A DNA stretch of 64,000 nt from positions 18,292 to 82,291 of the forward strand of contig NZ_FXTJ01000016.1 in the NCBI RefSeq assembly GCF_900182545.1. The letters are read 5' to 3'. Shown here piece after piece: positions 35,810 through 47,276 of the stretch. The position numbers and the translations under genes are program-made. Source of the stretch: Geodermatophilus aquaeductus. GTDB lineage: Bacteria; Actinomycetota; Actinomycetes; Mycobacteriales; Geodermatophilaceae. The notes below the pieces were generated by a model. That model saw only the letters and a list, made by a program, of their open reading frames with translations. It was not told the DNA's origin and did not search any database. Each line of letters begins with the position of its first letter. Position 1 is the stretch's first letter.

Positions 35810-35861
35810 GGAGGAGCCCCAGCCCGTCACCACCCAGCCGGGAGTCATCCCCCGTCCTCCT

Positions 35862-35878
35862 CGCGGTGAAACACCGCG
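35862..35878 (+). other. Stem-loop in the sigA leader
   Basis: A 7-bp perfect stem (35862-35868 with 35872-35878) around an AAA loop, in the middle of the 165-nt untranslated leader. It may influence message stability or translation. Confidence 0.5.
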
Positions 35879-35981
35879 TCCGGACCCTGGGGCCTCCCCC
35901 GCTCCGTGGCCGACGACCGGGGCCGCTGCCCGGGAGCCGATCCACTCCCGGGGAACGCACCCAGCACGGGAAGGAACCTGA

Positions 35982-37358
<1,377 letters not shown>

Positions 37359-37373
37359 GTCCCCGCTCGTCCG

Positions 37374-37410
37374 CGACGGCCCCCGACCCCCTGCGGGTCG
37401 GGGGCCGTCG
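37374..37410 (+). terminator. Hairpin terminator after sigA
   Basis: A 16-bp perfect stem (37374-37389 with 37395-37410) with a 5-nt loop, 15 nt after the sigA stop. Confidence 0.85.
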
Positions 37411-37768
37411 ACGTCGGTGCCGTGTGTCGGCCGCGTTGCGGGATGGTCACGATCTCACCCGGCGGGGCGGACCGGGCGGTGTACCGCAGCACCGGCCGGG
37501 TAGACGGCGTAGCGTGGGCGACGTCGAGACAGCAGCGGACCCACAGCCGGAATCCAGCCGGCGCCCGGAAGAGAACCAGTCCCACCAGACAACCGGCACC
37601 ACCCAGTGACGTCCCTGCTGAACCCACCACCACCAGTCCCAGCGGTCACCGGCTCACCAAGACCCGGCGAGTCGATCGCAGTGACGGGAGGCACGGGAAC
37701 ACAGGGGTCCATCCTGGCGCTGTGCAGGAGGCCGATCCGCAGCCGCGGGTCCGTGCGGTAGAGAGCGA
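37411..37768 (+). other. Gene-free region and probable long leader
   Basis: About 360 nt without a convincing gene, less GC-rich than its surroundings, with many CCA/ACC-rich stretches between 37540 and 37660. TAGCGT at 37510-37515 could be a -10, which would give the following small zinc-protein gene a leader of roughly 250 nt. No recognised riboswitch is identified. Confidence 0.5.
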
Positions 37769-37771
37769 GTG

Positions 37772-37981
37772 ATGACCCAGATGACCCAGACGCTGACGAC
37801 GACCCCCGCCGCCGACGACCTGGTCGTGCCCTTCCACTGCGACCGGTGCGGCGCACTGGCCAAGGTGCGTGTCGTGCTCGCCAGTGGCAGCGACCTCGTG
37901 TTCTGCGGGCACCACGCTCGCGAGTACGACACCAAGCTCCGAGACATCGCCGTCGACATCATCGCGACGGACGGCGAGTAA
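37772..37981 (+). CDS. DUF7455 small zinc-binding protein
   Basis: A 69-aa protein with a CDRCGA knuckle and a second half CGHHAREY, forming a likely zinc site, preceded by a Thr/Ala-rich tail. Small proteins of this type are conserved near sigA in actinobacteria; function is unknown. ATG at 37772 is preferred over GTG at 37769; GAGAGCGAG precedes it. Confidence 0.8.
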   Translation: MTQMTQTLTTTPAADDLVVPFHCDRCGALAKVRVVLASGSDLVFCGHHAREYDTKLRDIAVDIIATDGE

Positions 37982-38140
37982 CCCTCCCCACTCCGAGAGA
38001 GGGCAGTATCGTCGCGTTCCGCGATGAAGCCCTCACCCGACGCCGCCGCCGGCGTCCCCGGTCCGCCTGACGCGGCCGGGGACCCGGCGGCTCCGTCTGT
38101 CCCGGGGACCCCCGGTCGACGGCGACCCGAGGAAACCCCG

Positions 38141-40438
38141 ATGCCGCAGCAGCCTGCACCCACGACCGCCGCCACGTCCGAGGATCCCGGAGCCGGCGGC
38201 TTCTCCGACGACACCCGGCCGGTCCCCCGCGACCGCGGCCCCATCGGTCCCGACGCGCCTCCGCCACCGGCCACCGCTGCCGCCGCCCCGGCCGAGTCGC
38301 CGGTCCAGGCCCCGTCCGAGGCCCCCGCCGCCACGGACGACACGCCGGCGCCCGACCCGGTCCACGACACCGTGGCGTTGACCGGCGGCCCGGCCGGCAC
38401 GCAGACCACCCAGCCGGTCGAGACGGCCCCGGCTCCCGAGGCACCCCCGGCCCCCGAGACACCCGGGGCCCCTGAGACGCCCCCGGCCGCCGACGCCTCG
38501 GACACCGTCATCCTGGACGGCGCCGCGGTGCCCGCGGACGCGCCTCCCGCCGCCCAGCCGCCCGCGACCCAGCCTCCAGCCGCCCAGCCGCCCGCGCCTC
38601 CCGTCCCGCCGACGGGTCCCGCCGGCGACGGGTCCGGCGGACCGGGCGGGCAGGTCCCGGGTCCGCGCCGGTCGTTCTGGCGCCGTCCCGCCGTCCTCGC
38701 CCCCGTCGGCCTGCTCGCGGTGCTCGGCGCGGCCTACGGCGTCGACCTGCTCGTGGCCGGTGGCGACGTCCCGCGGCACACCGTCGTCGCCGGCGTCGAC
38801 ATCGGCGGCCTGTCGCCCGCGGCCGCCGCCGACGCCCTCGAGCAGGACCTCGCCCCGCGGGTCGCGGCCGACCACGTCGTCGTCGCCGACGACGTGGAGG
38901 CCACCCTCTCCCCCGCCGCCGCCGGCATCACCCTCGACGTCGACGCGACCGTCGACGCCGCCGACGACCAGCCGCTCAACCCGTGGACCCGCCTGGTCTC
39001 GCTGTTCAGCGACCGCGAGGTCGCCCCGGTCATGACCGGCGAGGAGACCTCGCTGGCCGCGCAGGTCGACACGATCGCCACCCAGGTGGACCGGGCGCCG
39101 GTCGAGGCCGGCATCACCCTCGAGGGCACCACGCCGAGCCTGGTCGAGCCCGTCGACGGGCGGACGCTGGACCGCGAGGGTGCCGCGACGGCGATCACCG
39201 AGGCCCTGGCCACCGGTGGCGACCCCGCGACGCCGATCGAGCTCCCCGTCGACGTCGAGCCGGTGCGGGTGGACACCGAGGAGGCACAGCGCGTCCTCGA
39301 CGAGACCGTCACCCCCGCGCTCGCCGCGCCGGTCACGGTGACCAGCCAGGACGGCGCCACCTCGGTCGAGATCCCGGTCGAGGCGATCGCCGCGTCGCTG
39401 ACCTTCACCCCACAGGACAGCGGCGAGCTCGCCGTCGCCGTCGACCCGGCCGCGCTGCAGACGGCGATGGCCGAGGAGTTCACCGCCTTCGGCACCCCAG
39501 CGCAGGACGCACGCTTCGAGGTCGCCGGCGGCGCCGTGCAGGTCGTCCCGTCGGTCGACGGCACCGGCGTCGACCCCGCGGCGCTGGCCGGCCAGCTGCT
39601 CGAGGTGCTGCCCGACCCCGCGCCGCGCTCGGTCACCGCCGAGCTCGGCCCGGTCCCGGCCGAGCTGACCACCGAGGAGGCCGAGGCGCTCGGCATCCGC
39701 GAGGAGGTCAGCTCCTTCACGACGACGACCACCAACAACGCCAGCGGCACGAACATCCGCGTGGTGGCCCAGGAGGTCGACGGCGCGCTGGTGCTGCCCG
39801 GCGAGACGTTCAGCCTGAACACCTACACCGGCCCGCGCGGCACCGCGCAGGGCTACGTGCCGGCCAACGTCATCAGCGGCGGCGAGCTGTCCACCGCGGT
39901 CGGCGGCGGGATCAGCCAGTTCGCCACCACGATGTTCAACGCGGTCTTCTTCGGCGGCCTCGAGGACGTCTACCACAAGCCGCACAGCTTCTACATCAGC
40001 CGCTACCCGGCCGGCCGCGAGGCCACCGTGTACGAGGGCCAGATCGACCTGCAGTGGCGCAACGACACCGACACCGGCATCTACGTGGACACGCAGTGGA
40101 CGCCCGGCGCCTCCGGCGGGTCGATCACGGTCACCTTCTACGGGACCAAGCGCTACGAGGTCGAGGCCATCGAGGGCCCGCGGACGAACTACCGTGCCCC
40201 GGCGGTGCAGGAGCGGGTCGACGACGGCGACTGCATCCCGCAGTCCGGCGTGCAGGGCTTCGACGTCACCGTGACCCGGGTGTTCCGCGACCTGCAGAGC
40301 GGCGCGGAGATCCGTCGGGAGACCTTCGAGACCACGTACGCGGCCGAGGCGGTCATCCGCTGCATCGCCCCGCCGGCCGAGGAGCCGGCCCCGCCGGCTC
40401 CGGACGGCGGCACCCCGCCGGCCGAGCCGACGGCCTGA
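38141..40438 (+). CDS. VanW-family envelope protein
   Basis: A 765-aa membrane-anchored protein. A Pro/Ala-rich cytoplasmic region of about 180 residues leads to one transmembrane helix (VLAPVGLLAVLGAAYGVDLLVAG). Outside are tandem PG_binding_4-like segments, then a VanW domain with TNNASGTNIRVVAQEVDG, PGETFSLNTYTGPR, VGGGISQFATTMFNAVFFGGL and HSFYISRYPAGREATVYEG. The role is in cell-wall metabolism, probably peptidoglycan binding. ATG at 38141 is preferred because GAGGAAA precedes it and codons upstream are atypical; ATG at 38024 would add 39 residues. Confidence 0.88.
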   Translation: MPQQPAPTTAATSEDPGAGGFSDDTRPVPRDRGPIGPDAPPPPATAAAAPAESPVQAPSEAPAATDDTPAPDPVHDTVALTGGPAGTQTTQPVETAPAPEAPPAPETPGAPETPPAADASDTVILDGAAVPADAPPAAQPPATQPPAAQPPAPPVPPTGPAGDGSGGPGGQVPGPRRSFWRRPAVLAPVGLLAVLGAAYGVDLLVAGGDVPRHTVVAGVDIGGLSPAAAADALEQDLAPRVAADHVVVADDVEATLSPAAAGITLDVDATVDAADDQPLNPWTRLVSLFSDREVAPVMTGEETSLAAQVDTIATQVDRAPVEAGITLEGTTPSLVEPVDGRTLDREGAATAITEALATGGDPATPIELPVDVEPVRVDTEEAQRVLDETVTPALAAPVTVTSQDGATSVEIPVEAIAASLTFTPQDSGELAVAVDPAALQTAMAEEFTAFGTPAQDARFEVAGGAVQVVPSVDGTGVDPAALAGQLLEVLPDPAPRSVTAELGPVPAELTTEEAEALGIREEVSSFTTTTTNNASGTNIRVVAQEVDGALVLPGETFSLNTYTGPRGTAQGYVPANVISGGELSTAVGGGISQFATTMFNAVFFGGLEDVYHKPHSFYISRYPAGREATVYEGQIDLQWRNDTDTGIYVDTQWTPGASGGSITVTFYGTKRYEVEAIEGPRTNYRAPAVQERVDDGDCIPQSGVQGFDVTVTRVFRDLQSGAEIRRETFETTYAAEAVIRCIAPPAEEPAPPAPDGGTPPAEPTA

Positions 40439-40459
40439 GCGGCTCCCCGATCGAGGGGT

Positions 40460-40505
40460 CCCGGCGCCCGCACCGCCCGCGTCGTGGGCGGAGGCGGGCG
40501 CCGGG
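40460..40505 (+). terminator. Hairpin terminator after the VanW gene
   Basis: A 12-bp perfect outer stem (40460-40471 with 40494-40505) and a 6-bp inner stem separated by a small internal loop, 21 nt after the stop. Confidence 0.75.
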
Positions 40506-40509
40506 CGTG

Positions 40510-40515
40510 CACACT
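40510..40515 (+). promoter_or_regulatory. -10-like element, leaderless YihY gene
   Basis: CACACT, 6 nt before GTG at 40522. The same hexamer and spacing precede the HhH-GPD-like gene on the minus strand. Confidence 0.4.
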
Positions 40516-40521
40516 GGCCAG

Positions 40522-41595
40522 GTGAGCACCGTGCGGGCCGGCGGGCGGTCCCGCACCGGGACCGCCGAGGATCCACCCGTCCCGGCGCCCGCCCCCGCGG
40601 CGCCCGGCGACGGTGCCACCCGCGCCGACCTCCCCGCTCCCGGCCGGCTCGACCACTGGCCCGCCGTCGTGCGGGTGCCGGCGCAGGTCGTCGGCCGCAC
40701 GGTGGGCAAGGCCTGGAAGGACCGCATCCTCGGGCTGTCCGGCGAGGCGGCGTTCTGGCAGATCCTCTCGGTGCCGCCGCTGCTGATCGCGCTGCTCGGG
40801 TCGCTGGGCTACCTGGGCAGCTGGATCGGCGCCGCGTCGGTGCAGACGATCGAGGACACGCTGGTCAACGCCTCCAGCGAGGTCCTCACCGCCGACGTCG
40901 TCGACTCGCTGGTCCGGCCGACGCTCAGCGACATCCTGACGTCGGGGCGGCTCGACGTCGTCAGCCTGGGCTTCCTGATCACGCTGTGGGCCGGGTCGTC
41001 GGCGACGGCGACGTTCATGAACACGATCGTCATCGCCTACGACCAGCGCGACGTGCGCGGCCCGATCGCCACCCGGCTGATGGCGCTGTGGCTGTTCGTC
41101 GTGGGCCTGGTGCTCGCGGTGCTCATGCTGCCGCTGCTGGTGCTCGGGCGCGGGGTGCTCGTCGCGCTGCTGCCCCAGCACTGGCAGGGGACGGCGACCA
41201 CGCTGATCAACGCGGTGTACTGGCCGGTCGTGCTGGTGGGCCTGCTGCTGGCGCTGACGAGCTTCTACCACGTGATCCTGCCGCGGCGGCTGCCGTGGCG
41301 ACGGCACCTGCCGGGCACGCTCCTGGCGGTCGCCTTCTTCCTGGTGGCGGCCACGGTGCTGCGGCTCTACGTGTCCGACATCCTGGTCGCCGCGCTGCCC
41401 TACGGCGCGCTGGCCACCCCGATCGCGGCCCTGCTGTTCCTGTTCTTCTTCGGCATGGCCCTGCTGCTGGGCGCAGAGCTCAACGCGACCATCCAGGAGC
41501 GCTGGCCGGCGCCCCCGCGCCGGCACACCCGCCGGGCCCAGCGCCGCCGCGCCGCCGAGCTGGAGGCCGAGGCCAAGCGCCTCGGCCTCCAGTGA
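40522..41595 (+). CDS. YihY/BrkB-family inner-membrane protein
   Basis: A 357-aa protein with six hydrophobic helices and the family features GLSGEAAFWQILSVPPLLIALLGS, YLGSWIG and a C-terminal FFFGMALLLGAELNATI. The last 35 residues are a basic coiled tail. YihY proteins are membrane proteins of uncertain role, once mis-assigned as RNase BN. GTG at 40522 is placed by its leaderless hexamer. It is convergent with the DUF3039 gene, 1 nt apart. Confidence 0.88.
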   Translation: MSTVRAGGRSRTGTAEDPPVPAPAPAAPGDGATRADLPAPGRLDHWPAVVRVPAQVVGRTVGKAWKDRILGLSGEAAFWQILSVPPLLIALLGSLGYLGSWIGAASVQTIEDTLVNASSEVLTADVVDSLVRPTLSDILTSGRLDVVSLGFLITLWAGSSATATFMNTIVIAYDQRDVRGPIATRLMALWLFVVGLVLAVLMLPLLVLGRGVLVALLPQHWQGTATTLINAVYWPVVLVGLLLALTSFYHVILPRRLPWRRHLPGTLLAVAFFLVAATVLRLYVSDILVAALPYGALATPIAALLFLFFFGMALLLGAELNATIQERWPAPPRRHTRRAQRRRAAELEAEAKRLGLQ

Positions 41596-41596
41596 C

Positions 41597-41827
41597 TCAC
41601 TCCTTGCGGAGCTGCTCGTAGACCTCCTTGCAGGCCGGGCAGACCGGGCTGCCGGGCTTCGGTGACTTGGTCACCGGGAACACCTCGCCGCACAGCGCCT
41701 CGACGAGCGTGCCCATGACGGCGCTCTCGGCGATCTTGTTCTTGCGGACGTAGTGGAAGACCTCGTTGGCGTTGCCGGTGTCCGAGTCGCGGACGTCGGG
41801 CTTCTCGAGGAGGTCGGAGTTGCTCAC
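41597..41827 (-). CDS. DUF3039 family protein
   Basis: A 76-aa small cytoplasmic protein with HYVRKNKIAESAVMGTLVEALCGEVFPV and a terminal VCPACKEVYEQL. The three cysteines suggest zinc binding. DUF3039 is conserved in actinobacteria and its function is unknown. GTG at 41827 follows GGGAGAGACC. Confidence 0.87.
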   Translation of the reverse strand: MSNSDLLEKPDVRDSDTGNANEVFHYVRKNKIAESAVMGTLVEALCGEVFPVTKSPKPGSPVCPACKEVYEQLRKE

Positions 41828-41917
41828 GGTCTCTCCCAGGGTGGGCGACGGATCCCGGCGGGCGGCCCGGCGCGCCTCCTGCCGGAGGTGGGCGCCGGGC
41901 GCGACCGCCCCGCCCAC

Positions 41918-41923
41918 CATGAT
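41918..41923 (+). promoter_or_regulatory. -10-like element, leaderless psuG
   Basis: CATGAT, 6 nt before GTG at 41930. Confidence 0.4.
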
Positions 41924-41929
41924 GGCAGG

Positions 41930-42879
<950 letters not shown>

Positions 42880-42883
<4 letters not shown>

Positions 42884-43761
42884 GCACCCGCCCGGTCGTC
42901 GTCGTCGGCGACCTGGCCACCGACGTCGTCGCCGTCCTCTCCGGGGAGCCGGCGCCGGACTCCGACCGGCCGGCCACCATCCGCAGCCGCGGCGGCGGCG
43001 CGGGCGCCAACGTCGCCGCGCACCTGGCCGCGCTCGGGGTACCGGTCACGCTGGCCGGGTGCGCCGGCGACGACACGGCCGGCGCGGGGCTGCTCGCCGA
43101 GCTCGCCGCCGCCGGGGTGGACCTGGCGGTGCGGACGGTGGCGGGAGCGGCCAGCGGCACGATCGTCAGCCTCGTGGAACCCGGCGGGCGGCGGAGCATG
43201 CTGGCCGACCGCGGCGCCAACCTCGACCTGCGCCCCGCCGACGTCCCTCCCCCGGCCCCCGGCGGGCACCTGCACCTGTCGGGCTACACGCTGCTCGACG
43301 CGCGCCCGCGCGCGGCGGGCCTGACTGCGCTGGCCGCGGCTCGCGCGGCGGGGTGCACGACCTCGCTGGACCCGGCGTCGACCGGTCCGCTGACCGCCTA
43401 CGGGGTGGACCGGTGGCTCGCCGACACCGCCGGTGTGGACCTGCTGCTGCCGAACGCCGACGAGGCACGGCTGCTGTCGGGCTGCGCCGACGTCGGCGAC
43501 GCGGCACGCGCGCTGGCCGGCCGGCACACGGCGGTGGCCGTCACCCTCGGGGCCGAGGGCGCGCTGTGGGCGGCGGGCACCGCGCTGGTGCACCGCCCGG
43601 CGCACCCGGCGCGCGTCGTCGACACGACCGGGGCCGGGGACGCATTCACCGCCGGGCTGCTCGCGGTGTGGCTGGCCGACCCGCAGGGCGACCCGGCGGC
43701 CGCGCTGGACGCGGGACTGGCCCGGGCCGCCGACGTCGTCGGCCGCCCGGGCGCGCGCTGA
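42880..43761 (+). CDS. psuK: PfkB-family carbohydrate kinase, probable pseudouridine kinase
   Basis: A 293-aa ribokinase-fold kinase. VVVVGDLATDVVAVL is the N-terminal strand, SRGGGAGANVAAHLAALG the substrate-binding PfkB signature and DTTGAGDAFTAGLLA the C-terminal signature with the catalytic Asp. Pairing with psuG indicates phosphorylation of pseudouridine. The fold begins within a few residues of the psuG stop and no ATG/GTG/TTG is available, so CTG at 42880, overlapping the stop as CTGA, is inferred as the start. Confidence 0.85.
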
Positions 43762-43776
43762 GGACCCGCCGGGCGC

Positions 43777-44139
43777 TCAGCCGTCGATGACGGTGCCGCC
43801 GCCCTCGATCGCCCGCCGCTGACGGGCCGGGTCGTCGAGGATGTGGTCGGGCCGCGGCGCGACGTAGCGGTGCGCGTCGAGCTTCTTCTTCGGCGGCCGG
43901 TCGTTGGCCATGACGACGGCGATCCAGGGCAGCACCGTGCCGAGGACCGCGAAGATGATCGCGAGCCAGAGGATCTGGTAGAACGCCGCGGCCAGCACGA
44001 GGCTGACGGCGCGGACGCCCATGGTGATGACGTACCGCTTCTTCCGGGCGGCGTGCTGCTCGGCCAGGCTCGGCTCGGCCTGGGTGATGAGCACCGGCTC
44101 CGACCGGCGGGGTCGTGCGGGCTGCTGGCTCGAGGCCAC
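43777..44139 (-). CDS. DUF3099 membrane protein
   Basis: A 120-aa protein with two transmembrane helices (MGVRAVSLVLAAAFYQILW and AIIFAVLGTVLPWIAVVMAN), a cytoplasmic N-terminus containing VLITQAEPS and a C-terminal RYVAPRPD tail, typical of DUF3099. Function is unknown. GTG at 44139 has CGGAGGG about 8 nt upstream; an in-frame GTG at 44145 is too close to it. Confidence 0.82.
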   Translation of the reverse strand: MASSQQPARPRRSEPVLITQAEPSLAEQHAARKKRYVITMGVRAVSLVLAAAFYQILWLAIIFAVLGTVLPWIAVVMANDRPPKKKLDAHRYVAPRPDHILDDPARQRRAIEGGGTVIDG

Positions 44140-44303
44140 GGACACATCCCTCCGCTGGCCCGGAGCACCGACGGCACGGTGTCGCCTGTGGTGGCCAGGA
44201 CCCGGTCTCTGCTGGCCGGGCCCCGGGTATCCCCCCGGTCCGGTTCCCATGGTGCCACTGCGGGAGGGGCCGTGCAGGTGCCTCCGCGGACGATCGCGGC
44301 CCG

Positions 44304-44894
44304 CTACGGGCGGGTCCCCGCGGCGTCCTTCGCGGCCTTCTTCGCCGCCTGCTTGGCGGCTCTGACCTCGGCCAGCGACTCGGGTCCGGTGATGTCGGCG
44401 ACCGAGCGCCGGGACCCCTCCTCGCCGTAGGAACCGGCCGCCTCCCGCCACCCGGGCGGGGTGACGCCGTACTGCTTGCCGAGCAGCGCGACGAGGATCT
44501 TCGCCTTCTGCGCACCGAACCCGGGCAGCTCGCCGATGCGCCGCAGCAGCGTGGCGCCGTCCGGGGCGTCGGACCACAGCCCGTCGGCGCGGCCGTCGTA
44601 GCGCTCCACGAGCAGCCGGCACAGCGCCTGCGCCCGGGCGGCCATCGAGCCCGGGTACCGGTGCACGGCCGGCGGCCCCTGGAAGCAGGTGAGCAGCCGG
44701 TCGGGGTCGGCGTCGGCGATCCCCGCGGCCGTCAGCGTGTCCACCCCCAGGCGGTCGGCGAGCAGCCGGGGGCCGGCGAAGGCCCGCTCCATCGGGAACT
44801 GCTGGTCGAACAGCATCCCGAGCACGAGGGCGAGCGGGTCGCGGCCGAGCAGCTCGTCGGCGGCGTCGTCCTGGGTGATGCGAACGGGGGGCAC
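44304..44894 (-). CDS. HhH-GPD-type base-excision-like protein
   Basis: A 196-aa protein resembling the HhH-GPD glycosylase fold. GMLFDQQFPMERAFAGP resembles the first glycosylase helices, and a helix-hairpin-helix lies at ELPGFGAQKAKILVALLGKQYG. The catalytic Asp expected 15-20 residues after the hairpin is not obvious and no 4Fe-4S cysteines are present, so activity is uncertain. The Lys/Ala-rich C-terminus may bind DNA. GTG at 44894 is set by a leaderless hexamer. Its first 20 codons recur as a fragment at 55567-55625. Confidence 0.78.
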   Translation of the reverse strand: MPPVRITQDDAADELLGRDPLALVLGMLFDQQFPMERAFAGPRLLADRLGVDTLTAAGIADADPDRLLTCFQGPPAVHRYPGSMAARAQALCRLLVERYDGRADGLWSDAPDGATLLRRIGELPGFGAQKAKILVALLGKQYGVTPPGWREAAGSYGEEGSRRSVADITGPESLAEVRAAKQAAKKAAKDAAGTRP

Positions 44895-44900
44895 CTGCGC

Positions 44901-44906
44901 AGTGTG
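44901..44906 (-). promoter_or_regulatory. -10-like element, leaderless HhH-GPD gene
   Basis: Minus-strand CACACT, 6 nt before GTG at 44894. Confidence 0.4.
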
Positions 44907-45096
44907 CCAAGCCGTGGGAGCGCGCGGGTCGCGGTGGCAGCCGGGCCTCCCCGGACGGACCGAGCCGGCCGAGGAGACCCGTTGCCGCACGCAGATCGAC
45001 GGGATCGGCAGGCGGCGATCACCGGCCGCGGCGTCGCGGAGGCTCATCGGCGGGTGGCGGCCCCGGCGTCCGCACCCTCGGGCACGGCCGCGCGGG

Positions 45097-46302
45097 TCAG
45101 CGCGGGTGCCGGAGCGACGCCCGCCACCGCCCGCGGACCCGGGCTGCCGGGGGCTCGTCCGCGACCAGCTCGTAGCGTCTCCCGTAGTTCTCCACCACCG
45201 CCTCGATCGCGGCGACGACCGGGATGGCGACGAAGGCGCCCATCGGCCCGAAGAGGCTCACCCCGACGATGACCGAGCCGAGGGCGACCGCCGGGTGGAT
45301 GTGCACGGTGCGCGCGGTGATCCTCGGTCCGATCAGGTAGTTCTCCACCTGCTGGTACGCGACGCCGAAGACCACCACCCACAGTGCGTCCGCCGGCTGG
45401 CCGGCGAGTGCCACCACCGCGGGCAGGCCGATCGCGAGGTAGGTGCCCACGGTCGGGATGAACTGGGACACCAGCCCGGTCCAGAGCGCGAGCGGTAACC
45501 AGAACGGCACCCCCAGGACCAGCAGGAACACGGCCGTGACGAACGAGCTGAGCAGGGCGAGCAACAACCGGGAGAACACGTAACCGCCGGTCTTCTCCAC
45601 CGTGATGTCCCAGACGAGGGAGATGACCCGCTGCTGGCGGGGCGGGAAGCGCCGGGACACGGTGTCCCGCAGGGCGGGCGCCTGAGCGGACATGTAGAAG
45701 GCGAACAACAGGAACGTCAGCACCTGGAAGACCACGCCGATCACCGAGGTCACGAACCCGACGACGCCCGGCGTGAGGTCCTGCACGATCTGCTGGACCC
45801 GGGACGGTGTGAGTTGGAGGGAGTCCACGACCTCGCCGGCCTGCAGCCGGGTGTCGAACGTCCGGTTGACCGCGTCCACCACGTCGGTGACGACGTCGGG
45901 CAGCGAGGTCACCAGCCCCGCGAGCTGATCGACCAGCAGGGTGCCGAACGCGGCCACCAGGCCGATCCCCAGGAGCACCACGCCCAGCATGACCAGGCCG
46001 GTGGCGGCTCCGCGGCGCAACCCCCGGCGGGTGAGGGCGTGCACGGCCGGCTCGATGCTGATCGAGAACATCCAGGCCAGGAACACCAGGCCGAGGAAGC
46101 TCCGGAGGTGGGTGAAGGCCCATCCGGCCACCTGGTAGGCCGCGACGGCGAGGACCACGAGCAGGACGACACGACGCAGCCAGGGTGGCTCTCCATCCCG
46201 GCGGCCGGGGCTCCGGTCCCCGCTGCCGGGCCGGGCCGGGGTCGCCGCAGCGGCCTCCGTGTCCCGCGCGGCCGCCACCTCGGGCCCGTCACTCCCCGGC
46301 AC
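45097..46302 (-). CDS. AI-2E family transporter
   Basis: A 401-aa integral membrane protein of the AI-2E/PerM exporter family. About eight helices include VVLLVVLAVAAYQVAGWAF, TGLVMLGVVLLGIGLVAAFG and the C-terminal FGPMGAFVAIPVVAAIEAV; the conserved VSQFIPTVGTYLAIGLPAVVALA lies in the core. Substrate is unknown (autoinducer, sodium or other). GTG at 46302 is placed by a -10 hexamer 6 nt upstream. Confidence 0.88.
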   Translation of the reverse strand: MPGSDGPEVAAARDTEAAAATPARPGSGDRSPGRRDGEPPWLRRVVLLVVLAVAAYQVAGWAFTHLRSFLGLVFLAWMFSISIEPAVHALTRRGLRRGAATGLVMLGVVLLGIGLVAAFGTLLVDQLAGLVTSLPDVVTDVVDAVNRTFDTRLQAGEVVDSLQLTPSRVQQIVQDLTPGVVGFVTSVIGVVFQVLTFLLFAFYMSAQAPALRDTVSRRFPPRQQRVISLVWDITVEKTGGYVFSRLLLALLSSFVTAVFLLVLGVPFWLPLALWTGLVSQFIPTVGTYLAIGLPAVVALAGQPADALWVVVFGVAYQQVENYLIGPRITARTVHIHPAVALGSVIVGVSLFGPMGAFVAIPVVAAIEAVVENYGRRYELVADEPPAARVRGRWRASLRHPR

Positions 46303-46308
46303 ATCAGC

Positions 46309-46314
46309 ACCGTA
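46309..46314 (-). promoter_or_regulatory. -10 element, leaderless AI-2E transporter gene
   Basis: Minus-strand TACGGT, 6 nt before GTG at 46302. Confidence 0.5.
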
Positions 46315-46514
46315 GAGCGGCGCCGGGCACTCGAGCGTGTGCCGAGGTCCGGGACATCCAGGAGCAGCAGGACCCGCGCCGCCCGCGAGCTGGGTCCGAC
46401 GTCGGGCTCGGCCGGCACGCGGTCGCGGTGGCGGCCGCCCCGGCGCGGCTCGCACGACGCGGAGCGGACCCGGCCGTCCCGCACGAGCGGGGTGGCCGGG
46501 TCCGGGACGGGCAC

Positions 46515-47276
46515 TCAGGCCGCTGACGGCTCCGGGTCCCGGCGGGGCGGCGTGAGCGCGGCGACGGCCGCGGGCCGGAAGCCCCTGACGGTCAGGTAGA
46601 CGCCGAGCGAGAGCTCCCAGGCGGCGATCGGGAGCGCCGCGAGCGCGGCGATCGGGGCCATCCGGTCGTAGGCGCCGAAGAAGACGGCGACGTCGGAGGC
46701 GAGCAGCAGCGGGGCGCCGATGAGCCCGAGAGTGGGCAGGATGCGCGGCACCAGGCCCGACCGGTACATCACGTAGCCCAGGCACAGCGCGTTGAAGACG
46801 GGCATGAGGCTCTGGCTGAGCAGGAACGCCCAGTTGTAGGTCGCGACCAGGGTGTGGCCCGTCGTGACCAGCGAGGCCGGGTCCGCGCCGGCGGTCCCGG
46901 CGACGTCGTTCCGCAGGGTCAGGAGCGTGAGGATGCTGACGACGCCGACGAGGATGAGGGCGGCCTCCAGGACGCGGGCGGTGACGAACCCGAGGGCGGC
47001 CGTCTCGCTCTGCCGCCTCGCCACCCGGAACAGCACCACGGCCGTGCCGATGCCGGCCAGGGCGACGACCACCTCGGAGAGGGCCCCCCAGAGCACGCCG
47101 GTGTCGTCGCCGGCGCCCAGGACGAAGTCGGCACCGTCCTGGACCGGCTGGAACACCATGAGCGTGGGGACCGAGACGAACGTGATCAGGTAGAGGATGC
47201 CGGCGGCCAGGGAGGTCCGGCGCATCGGATCGGGCGCCGGTCGGGTCACTGCGGGGGTGTGCGCGGTGGTGGTCAT
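46515..47276 (-). CDS. DUF4386 membrane protein
   Basis: A 253-aa protein with six to seven transmembrane helices. The start of the domain, RRTSLAAGILYLITFVSVPTL, and the later SQSLMPVFNALCLGYVMYRSGLVPRILP identify DUF4386, function unknown. The ATG overlaps the upstream small gene's stop by 4 nt. A large LuxR-type activator and an unusual operator lie upstream, so the operon is probably inducible. Confidence 0.85.
   Translation of the reverse strand: MTTTAHTPAVTRPAPDPMRRTSLAAGILYLITFVSVPTLMVFQPVQDGADFVLGAGDDTGVLWGALSEVVVALAGIGTAVVLFRVARRQSETAALGFVTARVLEAALILVGVVSILTLLTLRNDVAGTAGADPASLVTTGHTLVATYNWAFLLSQSLMPVFNALCLGYVMYRSGLVPRILPTLGLIGAPLLLASDVAVFFGAYDRMAPIAALAALPIAAWELSLGVYLTVRGFRPAAVAALTPPRRDPEPSAA

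Noticed and set aside
35810..35981. Riboswitch in the sigA leader
   Set aside because: Only one small hairpin is visible and no known riboswitch core could be recognised.
38024..38140. Upstream ATG for the VanW protein
   Set aside because: This stretch uses several A/T-ending codons unlike the rest of the gene and lacks a ribosome site, whereas 38141 has GAGGAAA in front.
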